Part shown: in pieces, positions 34,667 through 42,355 of the stretch
Layout of the letters: every line of letters starts with the position of its first letter
Position numbering within the stretch: the first letter of the stretch is position 1
DNA from: CAYWKS01 sp964458935
GTDB taxonomy: Bacteria; Planctomycetota; Phycisphaerae; Phycisphaerales; Zrk34
Assembly: GCA_964458935.1 (NCBI GenBank)
Contig: CAYWKS010000020.1
Coordinates: 1 to 49,463, forward strand
Length of the DNA stretch: 49,463 nucleotides
Direction of reading: 5' to 3'
Notes under the pieces: generated by a model
The model's input: only the letters and a program-made list of their open reading frames with translations
Told to the model about the DNA's origin: nothing
The model's database searches: none
Translations under genes and position numbers: made by a program

Positions 34667-36025
34667 TTAGTGTTCGGATTTCCGGGTGGCGGGGGTTGAT
34701 GGGGGTGGTTGGGTTTGGATGGCGTGTGCGACGGGCAACTCCTGCCACCGGGTGGTGTAGCGTGGGCTGCGTTGTTCGCAGCGGCCACGCCAGGCGACGG
34801 TGCGCCCGGGCATCAGCTCGAACGCCGCGGCCGACCCGATGTGCACGGTGTTGCGGCCCATATCGCGGTTGATGCGGTCGACGGTGCTCATCAGCCGGCG
34901 GCGTCGGGCGTGATCGCGGCGGTCGAACAGGTGCGGGTGGATCCGCTCGCGGCGGACGAGCCGGTGGAGCATGACGCCGGCCTTCTTGTACGCGTGCTGC
35001 GGGCGATAGACTTTCTTCAGGCAATGGATCGCCGCCCGGGCGAGCTCGGGCGTGTCGAACGACGGGACGCCCAGCGCCACGCAGTAGCTGTTGTGGTACT
35101 GGGCGACGTGATCGGGCGCGTGGATGTTGGTCCCGGCGAACACGAGCACGGCTTCGGCGGCGAGGTCCTGGCGGCGGAGCTTGACCGCCGCCTGGGAGGT
35201 GAAGGTGCAGACCGCCTGGATCAGCTCGTCGAGGTCGTGGGTCTCGTCGCCGAACGACCGGGAGCAGCAGATGTTCTGCTTGTCGGGTGTGAGCAGTTCG
35301 AGGTCGAGGCAAGGTTCGCCGCGCAGCTCGTAGACGATCCGCTGTCCGACCACGCCCAGCCGCTCCCGCACACGGTTGGGGTCGGCGTCGCACAGGTGCA
35401 AAGGCCGGGTGATGCCCATGGCGGATAATTTTTTTTGAAAACCTCGCGAAACTCCCCAAAGGTCGCGCAGATCGATGCGCGCCAGGGCGTCGCGGATGTG
35501 GATATCTTCGGCGAGGACGCAGACGCCCTCGTGTCCGGGCGGACTCGCGGGGGCGATTGCGGGGTGCTTGGCGAGGTGGTTGGCGAGCTTGGCCAGGGTC
35601 TTGGTCGGGCCGATGCCCACGCCGACGGGGATGCCGGTCCATCGCAGGGCGGTGTGGCGAAGGTCGCGGCCGTGGGCGAGCAGGTCGCCGCGGCCGACGC
35701 GGGCCAGCGAGAGGAAACACTCGTCGATGGAGTAGACCTCCACGTCGTCGGCGAAGGTGCGGTAGACGTCGGCGAGACGGTTGCTCATGTCGTCGTAGAG
35801 GGTGTAGTTGCTGCTGAGCACGTGGACGCCGTGGCGTTGGAGCAGGCCCTTGATCTGGAAGTAGGGTCGGGCCATGTCGATGCCCAGGGCCTTGGCCTCG
35901 GCCGAGCGTGCGACGACGACGCCGTCGTTGTTGCTCAGGACGGCGACGGGCCGGCCCCGCAGCGTGGGGTCGAAGGCCTGCTCGCAGGAGGCGTAGAAGT
36001 TGTTGGCGTCGACGAGGGCGATCAT
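34667..36025 (-). CDS. umuC: Y-family DNA polymerase, UmuC type
   Basis: 452 residues, like E. coli UmuC (422) with a Pro/Thr-rich extra tail. It begins MIALVDANNFYASCEQAFDP with the catalytic Asp, followed by SNNDGVVVARSAEAKALGI. The second metal-site motif VYSIDECFLSL is intact. The UmuC-type C-terminal region (CSRSFGDETHDLDEL and KAGVMLHRL) is present. It is the catalytic subunit of translesion polymerase V and needs a UmuD'-like partner; a umuD-like gene lies 1.7 kb away in the same direction. No Shine-Dalgarno sequence precedes the ATG at 36025, and the leader is C/A-rich. Confidence 0.94.
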   Translation of the reverse strand: MIALVDANNFYASCEQAFDPTLRGRPVAVLSNNDGVVVARSAEAKALGIDMARPYFQIKGLLQRHGVHVLSSNYTLYDDMSNRLADVYRTFADDVEVYSIDECFLSLARVGRGDLLAHGRDLRHTALRWTGIPVGVGIGPTKTLAKLANHLAKHPAIAPASPPGHEGVCVLAEDIHIRDALARIDLRDLWGVSRGFQKKLSAMGITRPLHLCDADPNRVRERLGVVGQRIVYELRGEPCLDLELLTPDKQNICCSRSFGDETHDLDELIQAVCTFTSQAAVKLRRQDLAAEAVLVFAGTNIHAPDHVAQYHNSYCVALGVPSFDTPELARAAIHCLKKVYRPQHAYKKAGVMLHRLVRRERIHPHLFDRRDHARRRRLMSTVDRINRDMGRNTVHIGSAAAFELMPGRTVAWRGRCEQRSPRYTTRWQELPVAHAIQTQPPPSTPATRKSEH

Positions 36026-36509
36026 TTGGGGTTCAGGGGGTCGGGGTGGTGCGCATGGTTGGGGCGCGTGTCCGGGTGGGGGGGGTGCCTCCTGGCCGAT
36101 TCGGGTTTAAGTTGTTGTTTTGGAAGGGTTTGCATTTTATTCCGGGGCGTGTCCGCCCCCGGTCTGGCGTTGACCGGGCGGACAGGGTGTTGCGGGCGGA
36201 TCGGGGTTCTGGGGTGTGAGAGCGCGGTCGGCGGTTGGGTGGGCGCACGGTGGCGTCGCACGGTCTGGCGTCGGGTTGGGCGTCGGGTCGTGAGCATGGG
36301 GCGCTTCATATAGGGGCGGGGCGTCACGTGTCGGCGCGCGCGGGCGTCGCGTCGGGTCGCCGGGCCGGTCCGGTGAGCGCGAGAATTAATTTGATGTTGA
36401 TGCGTGCGTTATCGAAGACTGGGGCGAGCCCGGGGGCACTCACCTCGAGGGACGGTCGCCGCATGTGGGGATGTGCGGTGATGCGCCGCTCACAACCGAA
36501 AGGCCGGCC
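36026..36509. other. Strongly G/T-skewed region between umuC and the EEP gene
   Basis: No gene is seen. In three 60-nt lines sampled here (36061, 36181 and 36241) G plus T is 42 to 46 of 60 on the plus strand and A is only 3 to 5. Read as umuC leader this is a C/A-rich, poorly structured RNA, apart from the hairpin at 36150-36184. The right end carries the AAAGG ribosome binding site (36498-36502) of the EEP gene. Confidence 0.55.
36150..36184. promoter_or_regulatory. 9-bp inverted repeat in the umuC leader
   Basis: TGTCCGCCC (36150-36158) pairs perfectly with GGGCGGACA (36176-36184), with a further GGT/ACC pairing inside after a two-base bulge. An overlapping GGGGCG-TGTC-CGCCCC repeat begins at 36144. 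It could be an operator or an RNA hairpin. Confidence 0.45.
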
Positions 36510-37505
36510 ATGCTGCGGATCGCCACGTTCAACGTTGAGAACCTTGACGACAGCGCCGACGGGCACAACCCGCCGCTGGACGTTCGGGCGCCGGTGTTGC
36601 GGGCGGTGCTCGAGCGGCTGGACGCGGAGGTGCTTTGCCTCCAGGAGGTGCATGGCCAGGAGCTGGCCGATCACACTTCGAGCAACCCCAGCCGCCACCT
36701 CGGGGCGCTGGACAAGGTGCTGGAGGGCACGAAGTACGCCGGCTATGCGCGGGTGCATACCCGGACCAGCGACGGCGAGGCGTACAACGAGCGGAACCTG
36801 GTGATCCTGTCGGCGTACCCGATCAAGTCGTCGGCTCAGTACCGCAACGACCGGATCCCGGTGCTGGCGTATCGGAAGGTCACGTCGACGGACCCGGGCG
36901 ACGTGAACCCCGACGACATCCGCTGGGAGCGGCCGATCCTTCACGCGACGGTCGAGGTGCCGGGCCTGGGGGGGTTGCACGTGATCAACCTGCATTTGAA
37001 GTCGCGTCTGGCGTCGAACATCCCCGGCCAGCGTGACGGGTACGAGTGGCGCAGCGCGGCGGGTTGGGCGGAGGGTTACTTCCTTTCGTCGCTGAAGCGC
37101 GTGGGCCAGGCGTTGGAGACGCGGGTGCTGCTGGACAGCATTTTCGACGCGGACCCGGGTGCGGCCGTGGTGGTGAGCGGGGACTTCAACGCCGAGCCGG
37201 GCGAGGTGCCGGTGGAGGCGATCGCGGGCCGGGTGGAGAACACGAACAACCCGGCGCTGCGCGAGTACGTGATGGTCCCGTGCAGCCGGGGGATCCCCGA
37301 GTCGGTGCGGTTCAGTTTGTATCACCACGGTCAGGCGAACCTGCTGGACCACATGCTGATGTCGCAGGCGATGCTGCCGCATTTCCGCCGGGCGCAGATC
37401 CTGAACGAGAATCTTCATGACGAGAGCCTTCCGTTCCGTTTCGATACGAAGTATCCGGAGTCGGACCACGCGGCGTTCGTGGCGGAGTTTTCGGTGGCGG
37501 GCTGA
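36510..37505 (+). CDS. Endonuclease/exonuclease/phosphatase-family protein
   Basis: 331 residues from the ATG at 36510 (AAAGG upstream). It has the full DNase I-like active site: Asn in IATFNVENL, Glu in LCLQEVHGQE, His in VINLHLKSR, Asp/Asn in VSGDFNAEP and Asp-His in SDHAAFVAEF. No signal peptide is present, so a cytoplasmic nuclease or phosphodiesterase is likely. It lies between umuD and umuC but on the opposite strand. This position suggests, but does not show, a role in DNA-damage metabolism. The stop is followed by the assembly gap. Confidence 0.9.
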   Translation: MLRIATFNVENLDDSADGHNPPLDVRAPVLRAVLERLDAEVLCLQEVHGQELADHTSSNPSRHLGALDKVLEGTKYAGYARVHTRTSDGEAYNERNLVILSAYPIKSSAQYRNDRIPVLAYRKVTSTDPGDVNPDDIRWERPILHATVEVPGLGGLHVINLHLKSRLASNIPGQRDGYEWRSAAGWAEGYFLSSLKRVGQALETRVLLDSIFDADPGAAVVVSGDFNAEPGEVPVEAIAGRVENTNNPALREYVMVPCSRGIPESVRFSLYHHGQANLLDHMLMSQAMLPHFRRAQILNENLHDESLPFRFDTKYPESDHAAFVAEFSVAG

Positions 37506-37560
37506 CGTCGGCGGCGATGGCGTCGGGTGGTCGGCGCTGGCCCGTCGGGGGCGTCGTCCT
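37506..37560 (+). repeat. 55-nt direct repeat, left copy at the gap edge
   Basis: Identical over all 55 nt to 37661-37715 on the other side of the N run. It most likely represents the same genomic bases present on two contig ends. Confidence 0.9.
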
Positions 37561-37660
37561 NNNNNNNNNNNNNNNNNNNNNNNNNNNNNNNNNNNNNNNN
37601 NNNNNNNNNNNNNNNNNNNNNNNNNNNNNNNNNNNNNNNNNNNNNNNNNNNNNNNNNNNN
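37561..37660. other. Assembly gap (100 N)
   Basis: Exactly 100 undetermined bases, a placeholder length. Because its two flanks are the same 55-mer, the true gap is probably negative, and the sequence would be 155 nt shorter after merging. Confidence 0.95.
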
Positions 37661-37715
37661 CGTCGGCGGCGATGGCGTCGGGTGGTCGGCGCTGGCCCGT
37701 CGGGGGCGTCGTCCT
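37661..37715 (+). repeat. 55-nt direct repeat, right copy at the gap edge
   Basis: The right copy of the repeat at 37506-37560. It ends directly at the umuD stop codon. Confidence 0.9.
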
Positions 37716-38054
37716 TCACAGGCGCACGATCGAGGCGGTGACGACGCCGCAGACGATCGCCGCGTCGCGATCAACCAGGCGGCGGACGACGAAGGCGTTG
37801 TCCTCCTCGACGACGGCGAGCCGGCCGGGCCGGGGCTGGATCGACCGGTCGACGACGAGCACGGCCCCGCCGGGCACGCCCTCGGCCCGGAGATCCTCCC
37901 CGACCACCCGAAAGAAGAACGTCGCGGCCGGGCACCGGACCAGCAGGTCCTGCAGGTCCAGCGGGTGGTCCTCATAGCCCTCCGAGGCCTTGGGAAACCC
38001 GCAGGAAACTTCACCGACAACGGGCAATCCGTGGGCGTCCATAGGCCCATACAT
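37716..38054 (-). CDS. umuD: UmuD-like protein lacking the Ser-Lys dyad
   Basis: 112 residues from the ATG at 38054; an in-frame ATG at 38042 is equally likely and suits the promoter better. It aligns with E. coli UmuD: VSCGFPKAS matches the Cys-Gly cleavage site VQCGFPSPA. The segment DLQDLLVRCPAATFFFRVVG matches the region before the nucleophile, and FVVRRL matches FTVKKL. However, the nucleophile position (Ser60) is Asp54 and the general base (Lys97) is Arg91. About 25 residues near the C-terminus are also missing before CGVVTASIVRL. Self-cleavage is therefore not expected. It may serve UmuC directly, or be cut by another protease. Confidence 0.85.
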   Translation of the reverse strand: MYGPMDAHGLPVVGEVSCGFPKASEGYEDHPLDLQDLLVRCPAATFFFRVVGEDLRAEGVPGGAVLVVDRSIQPRPGRLAVVEEDNAFVVRRLVDRDAAIVCGVVTASIVRL

Positions 38055-38079
38055 TAACCTAACAAAAGGCGGGGGTCAA
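38051..38079 (-). promoter_or_regulatory. Promoter of umuD
   Basis: On the minus strand TTGACC (38074-38079) and TAATGT (38051-38056) are 17 nt apart. The -10 overlaps the first ATG and ends 8 nt before the second, predicting a leaderless mRNA starting at 38042. I see no E. coli-type CTGT-N8-ACAG LexA box. Confidence 0.5.
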
Positions 38080-38108
38080 TGACAGAATGGCCGGGGCGGC
38101 GACTGGTA

Positions 38109-38125
38109 ACGCGGCCGAGCCGCGT
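38109..38125. terminator. Hairpin between umuD and the ThuA fusion gene
   Basis: ACGCGGC (38109-38115) pairs with GCCGCGT (38119-38125) around a 3-nt loop. It would end minus-strand transcription from the ThuA fusion gene. There is no U-tract. Confidence 0.35.
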
Positions 38126-38269
38126 CGCTTCGTTGAGACGTTTCATGCGGCGCCTGGCGGTGGGGGATGGCCACGGCGTTGTGTTAAGCTGCCCCTCTGA
38201 CCCGGACAAGAGGTGAACGCTCCGGGTTCACCTGGTCAACGGCCCCGAGCGGTTCGTCGACATGTGCGT

Positions 38270-39943
38270 TCACCACGGCCAGATGTAGTCGGGCTCGTAG
38301 GTGTCTTCGCCGGGCAGGGGCAGGGGCTTGCCGCCCTGCCGGGCGGACTGTTCGGCGAGTGCGATGACGCCGATGGCGCGGCGGGCCTGCTCGGGTGTGA
38401 CGACGAGCGGCTCGCCCAGGAGCAGGTGGTTGACGACGTTGGCGTAGTACGCCGCCCAGTGCGGCGGCATGATCGGCACGCGTGTTTCGTTCAAGCCCTT
38501 GGCGCCATCGACGGCGGGTGTTCGGAGCGTGAGGGTTTCGCCGGGCGCGGCGTTGGTGATGCCGCCTTCGGTGCCGAGGACGCGCATGCCGGCCCGTTCG
38601 ATCGCGGCGAGCGAGCCGAGTTCGAGCGTGGCCGTGGTGTCGTCCTCGAATCGGATGAGGGCGTAGGTGTAGTCTTCGTTGGAGACGTGGTGCCAGCGGC
38701 GTTTCTGGAAGTCGCCGGTGACGGAGGCGATGCGTTTGGGCAGGAGGTTGAGGACCCAGTCGCAGTAGTGCGCGCCCCAGTCGAACATGGCGCCGCCGGA
38801 GCGGGTCTTGTCCGAGCGCCACCAGGGCCGGGGCCGGGCGTAGTTGGCCGACGCGGCGTCGACGCGGAAGACCTCGCCGATGCGGCCGGCGCGGATGAGC
38901 CGGAGCATCGTGCGGAAGTCGCCGTCCCAGCGTCGATTGTGGAAGCACGAGAGCATGCGTTGCGCGTCCTGCGCCGCGGCGATCATCGCGTCGGCCTCCT
39001 CGAGCGTGAGGCACAACGGCTTCTCGGTGACCACGTGCTTGCCCGCCTGCAGCGCCTTGATCGACCAGGCGGCGTGTTCGTTGTGCGGGAGGACCTCGAT
39101 GCACAGGTCGAAGTCGAAGTCGTTGACGAACGCCTCGGGGTCGGCCGTGGTCTTGACCGCCGGGCCGAGGTCCTCGCCGGCCTGCCGGGCGCGGTCGGGG
39201 TCGATGTCGCAGGCGGCCACGACGGAGGCGCCGGGGTAGGCGTCGAGCGTTTGGGCGTGCTTGCGGCCCATGTTGAACGCGCCGCCGTAGCCGAGGATGC
39301 CCACGGTGAGCGTCCGGTCGAACGTCTCGCCGGCGGCGACGCGGCCGGCGCGCTGGATGATCCGCTGCACGTACGGGTTGCCCAGCGAACGCTGGTCGTG
39401 GCCGAGTGCGGTGTAGAGGACGCGGCCCGACCCGACCGCCCGCTGGTAGCCCATGGGCATGGAGCGGCCCTTCCAGTGCGCGGCCGCGAACACCGCGTAG
39501 TCGCCGAGCGGCTCGGTGCAGTACAGCTCATCGGTCACGACGAACGCGTCGGTCCGCGCGACGACCGGGTGCGCCGGGTCGGTCGGGGTCACCTCGAAAT
39601 CGAAGACCGGCCCGTGGCCGGTGAACCGCGAGCCGATCAGCTTCAGCCAGCGCGGGTTGTTGGTGAAGGTGGCGTTGGCGCCGTGGATGCCGAGCAGCCC
39701 GCCGCCCCGCTTGACGTAGTCCTCGACGCGCCTGGCCTGGTCGTCGGACATCTCGTCCGCCCGGCCGCACGTGCACACGGCGAGCAGGTCGTACGTGTCG
39801 AGCGTGGCGAGCGCGTCGAGGTCCCGGGTGGCCACGACGTCGAAGCCGCCCCCCAGCGCCTCGGTGATCAGCGCGGCGGCGCGGTCGAAGTCGTGGCTCT
39901 TGCCGCCGGTGATCAGCAGCGTTTGGAACGGGGGGCCGGGCAT
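38270..39943 (-). CDS. ThuA-like domain fused to Gfo/Idh/MocA oxidoreductase
   Basis: 557 residues in two parts. Residues 1-205 are a ThuA-like glutamine-amidotransferase-fold domain: LLITGGKSHDF, a GGGLLGIHGAN elbow, and FEVTPTDPAHPVVA. Residues 211-557 are a Gfo/Idh/MocA NAD(P)-dependent sugar oxidoreductase with the Rossmann loop VGILGYGGAFNMG, catalytic Lys308 in VVTEKPLCLT, and GGAMFDWGAHYCDWVL. Planctomycetes commonly have both families as separate genes in sugar-degradation loci (keto-sugar chemistry); here one polypeptide carries both steps. AAGGA precedes the ATG at 39943. No signal peptide. Substrate unknown. Confidence 0.92.
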   Translation of the reverse strand: MPGPPFQTLLITGGKSHDFDRAAALITEALGGGFDVVATRDLDALATLDTYDLLAVCTCGRADEMSDDQARRVEDYVKRGGGLLGIHGANATFTNNPRWLKLIGSRFTGHGPVFDFEVTPTDPAHPVVARTDAFVVTDELYCTEPLGDYAVFAAAHWKGRSMPMGYQRAVGSGRVLYTALGHDQRSLGNPYVQRIIQRAGRVAAGETFDRTLTVGILGYGGAFNMGRKHAQTLDAYPGASVVAACDIDPDRARQAGEDLGPAVKTTADPEAFVNDFDFDLCIEVLPHNEHAAWSIKALQAGKHVVTEKPLCLTLEEADAMIAAAQDAQRMLSCFHNRRWDGDFRTMLRLIRAGRIGEVFRVDAASANYARPRPWWRSDKTRSGGAMFDWGAHYCDWVLNLLPKRIASVTGDFQKRRWHHVSNEDYTYALIRFEDDTTATLELGSLAAIERAGMRVLGTEGGITNAAPGETLTLRTPAVDGAKGLNETRVPIMPPHWAAYYANVVNHLLLGEPLVVTPEQARRAIGVIALAEQSARQGGKPLPLPGEDTYEPDYIWPW

Positions 39944-40052
39944 GGCGGGTGTCCTTGGCGGGTGGGATGCGGCGGACGCGGCGCGGGGCGCATTATCCCC
40001 GCGGGCCGGGGCGTCGCAAGCGGGCGGGGCTGGAGCGGCGCGGGCGAGATGT

Positions 40053-40058
40053 CATAAT
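40053..40058 (+). promoter_or_regulatory. -10 element abutting recQ
   Basis: CATAAT ends 6 nt before the recQ ATG, so transcription should start on the start codon itself. CTGGAG at 17-nt spacing is a weak -35. There is no good Shine-Dalgarno sequence. Confidence 0.4.
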
Positions 40059-40064
40059 GCCCGC

Positions 40065-41915
40065 ATGACCGACCCGGGCCATCGTGATCCGCAGCGGCTG
40101 TTGCGCGAGGTGTTCGGCTACCGCGCGTTCCGCGGCGACCAGCGCGCGATCGTCGATCACGTGGTCGGGGGCGGCGACGCGGTGGTGATCATGCCGACCG
40201 GCGGCGGCAAGAGCCTTTGCTACCAGTTGCCGGCGATCGGCCGCGACGGGGTGGGCGTGGTCGTCTCGCCGCTGATCGCGCTGATGCGTGACCAGGTGCA
40301 GGCGCTGCGGCAGATGGGCGTGGCGGCGGCGTTCGTGAACTCCACGCTCACCCGCGCCCAAGCCGATCGCGTCGAGCGCGGCATGGTGGCCGGGGAACTG
40401 GACCTGGTCTACGTCGCGCCCGAGCGGCTGCTGACCGAGCGTTTCCTGGCGCTGCTGGATCGGGCGACGATCGGGTTGTTCGCGATCGACGAGGCGCACT
40501 GCGTCTCGCAATGGGGCCACGACTTTCGGCCGGAGTACCTGCAACTGGCGACGCTGGGGGCGCGGTACCCCGGCGTGCCGCGGATGGCGCTGACCGCGAC
40601 CGCGGACGGGCCCACCCGTCGCGACATCGTCCACCGCCTCGCGCTCGACGGCGCCCGGCCGTTCATCGCGGGGTTCGATCGGCCCAACATCCGCTACCGC
40701 GTGACCGACAAGCGCAACCCCCGGCAGCAACTGCTGGCGTTTATCGAGGCCGAGCACGCCGGCCACAGCGGCATCGTGTACGTGCTGTCCCGGAAGAAGG
40801 CCGAGCAGACCGCGGCGTGGCTGACCGAGCGGGGCCACGAGGCGGTCGCCTACCACGCGGGGCTCGACGCGGCGACCCGCCGCGAGCGGCAGGACCGCTT
40901 CCTCCGCGAGGAGCGGCTGATCGTCGTGGCCACGATCGCGTTCGGCATGGGCATCGACAAGCCCGACGTCCGCTTCGTCGCCCATCTGGACCTGCCCAAG
41001 AGCGTCGAGGCGTATTACCAGGAGACCGGCCGCGCCGGCCGCGACGGCGAGCCGGCCGATGCGTGGATGACCTACGGCCTGGCCGACGCGGTCATGCTCC
41101 GCAAGTTCATCGACGGCTCGGAGTCCCCCCCGGAGCAGAAGCGCATCGAGCACAACAAGCTCAACGCGCTGCTGGGCTATTGCGAGACGACCCGATGCCG
41201 GCGACAGGTGCTGCTGGCGTACTTCGGCGATCGGCACGACGGGGCCTGCGGCCGCTGCGACACCTGCCTCGAACCGGTGGACACCTGGGACGGCGCCACC
41301 GCGGCGCAGAAGGCGCTGTCCAACGTCTACCGCACGGGCCAGAGCTTCGGGGCCGGACACCTCGTCGACGTCCTGCTGGGCGCGGACACGGAGAAGGTCC
41401 GCCGCTTCGGGCACGACCAGCTCAGCACCTACGGCATCGGCGGCGAGCTCGACCGCACGCAGTGGCAGTCGGTCTACCGCCAGCTCGTCGCCGCGGGCGC
41501 GCTGTGGGTCGACCCGCAGGTCGGATCGCTGGCGCTGACGGAGGCGGCCAGGCCGCTGCTCCGCGGCGAGGCGCCGATCGTCTTCCGCAAGGACCCGCCG
41601 CGGGTCAAGGCCCGCCGGGGCGAGCGCGGCGGCCGCGGCCAGGCGCCGCCGGCGCACGAGCAGCTCACCACCGACGCCCAGCGGGCCGCCTTCGAGGCGC
41701 TGCGGCAATGGCGGGCGCAACTGGCCAAGCAGCAGGGCGTGCCGCCCTACGTCATCTTCCACGATCGCACGCTGGTGGACATGGTCCGCCGCGCCCCGAC
41801 CGGCCCGCGCGAACTCGCCGCGGTCGACGGCGTCGGCGAAGGCAAGCTCAACAAGTACGGCCGCCAGGTCCTCGAGCAGCTCGCCGAGCACGACCTCCAA
41901 CCGCCCGCGCGATAG
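40065..41915 (+). CDS. recQ: ATP-dependent DNA helicase RecQ
   Basis: 616 residues from the ATG at 40065; the open frame extends upstream but without RecQ features. The 3'-5' helicase core shows motif I MPTGGGKSLCYQLPA (Lys49), motif II AIDEAHCVSQWGHDFRPEY, and motif VI YYQETGRAGRDGEPA. The RQC zinc site is C-x16-C-x2-C-x2-C in the CRRQVLLAYFG to CGRCDTC stretch, followed by the winged helix. An HRDC domain ends the protein (about 535-612: QGVPPYVIFHDRTL). A basic Arg/Gly linker precedes HRDC. It acts in recombination repair and fork restart. Confidence 0.97.
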   Translation: MTDPGHRDPQRLLREVFGYRAFRGDQRAIVDHVVGGGDAVVIMPTGGGKSLCYQLPAIGRDGVGVVVSPLIALMRDQVQALRQMGVAAAFVNSTLTRAQADRVERGMVAGELDLVYVAPERLLTERFLALLDRATIGLFAIDEAHCVSQWGHDFRPEYLQLATLGARYPGVPRMALTATADGPTRRDIVHRLALDGARPFIAGFDRPNIRYRVTDKRNPRQQLLAFIEAEHAGHSGIVYVLSRKKAEQTAAWLTERGHEAVAYHAGLDAATRRERQDRFLREERLIVVATIAFGMGIDKPDVRFVAHLDLPKSVEAYYQETGRAGRDGEPADAWMTYGLADAVMLRKFIDGSESPPEQKRIEHNKLNALLGYCETTRCRRQVLLAYFGDRHDGACGRCDTCLEPVDTWDGATAAQKALSNVYRTGQSFGAGHLVDVLLGADTEKVRRFGHDQLSTYGIGGELDRTQWQSVYRQLVAAGALWVDPQVGSLALTEAARPLLRGEAPIVFRKDPPRVKARRGERGGRGQAPPAHEQLTTDAQRAAFEALRQWRAQLAKQQGVPPYVIFHDRTLVDMVRRAPTGPRELAAVDGVGEGKLNKYGRQVLEQLAEHDLQPPAR

Positions 41916-41974
41916 CCCCGCTCCCGGGGCGGACGTGGCGCCGGGGCGGGCCTGAGCCGCCGGCGGGTGGATTC

Positions 41975-42004
41975 TTGGCCTGGCCACCGGGCCGTCGCTA
42001 CACT
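41975..42004 (+). promoter_or_regulatory. Promoter of the small exported protein and possibly secA
   Basis: TTGGCC (41975-41980) and TACACT (41999-42004) are 18 nt apart. The -10 ends 7 nt before the ATG at 42012, so the transcript would be leaderless for this gene and would read on through the structured region into secA. Confidence 0.45.
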
Positions 42005-42011
42005 ATGGGCG

Positions 42012-42344
42012 ATGCAACGGACCGCGTGGTCATTGCGGACGATCGGCGTGCCGGTGGCCCTGGTGGGCCTGGCGGTGGTGATGCCCGTGGAGGGGGTGTC
42101 GCCGGCGTCGTCGGCCCAGCAGTGGACCGAGCGGGCGGCGTGCCAGGCCGAGTCGCTCGGCGGGCAGGTCACCCAGGCCGCCCGCGACCTGTGCGGCGGC
42201 GGGTCGCTCGCCGCGGTGTTCGCCGCCGTCGCGTTGCCCGAGCCGCCGGCGTCATCCCACGTCGCCCCGCCGGCCCCGCCCGATCGCGCCCCGGCGCTCG
42301 GCCGCCTCGATCCCCATCGCATCGACCTGCCCCCGCCCGCCTGA
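42012..42344 (+). CDS. Small exported protein upstream of secA, candidate secretion monitor
   Basis: 110 residues with strongly G/C-ending codons, so probably coding. An Arg-containing start and the hydrophobic stretch IGVPVALVGLAVVMPV, with a likely cleavage after Ala35 (SPASSA), form a signal peptide. The mature part is Ala/Pro-rich with two Cys (44, 61). The C-terminal 25 residues are unusual: APPAPPDRAPALGRLD, then IDLPPPA at the very end. Arg-Ala-Pro at 92-94 recalls the RAPP/RAPG ribosome-arrest motifs, here followed by Ala, and Pro-Pro-Pro at 107-109 is a typical pause site. It lies 140 nt before secA, as secM does in E. coli. No similarity to SecM is visible; the monitor role is inference. 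Confidence 0.65.
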   Translation: MQRTAWSLRTIGVPVALVGLAVVMPVEGVSPASSAQQWTERAACQAESLGGQVTQAARDLCGGGSLAAVFAAVALPEPPASSHVAPPAPPDRAPALGRLDPHRIDLPPPA

Positions 42345-42355
42345 TGACCGACCCG

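Noticed and set aside
36144..36184. LexA-type SOS box near umuC
   Set aside because: The inverted repeat here does not match CTGT-N8-ACAG or GAAC-N4-GTTC operators, so no SOS assignment is made.
37415..38057. Open frames running through the N gap
   Set aside because: They exist only because N codons do not count as stops, and they cover a duplicated contig end.
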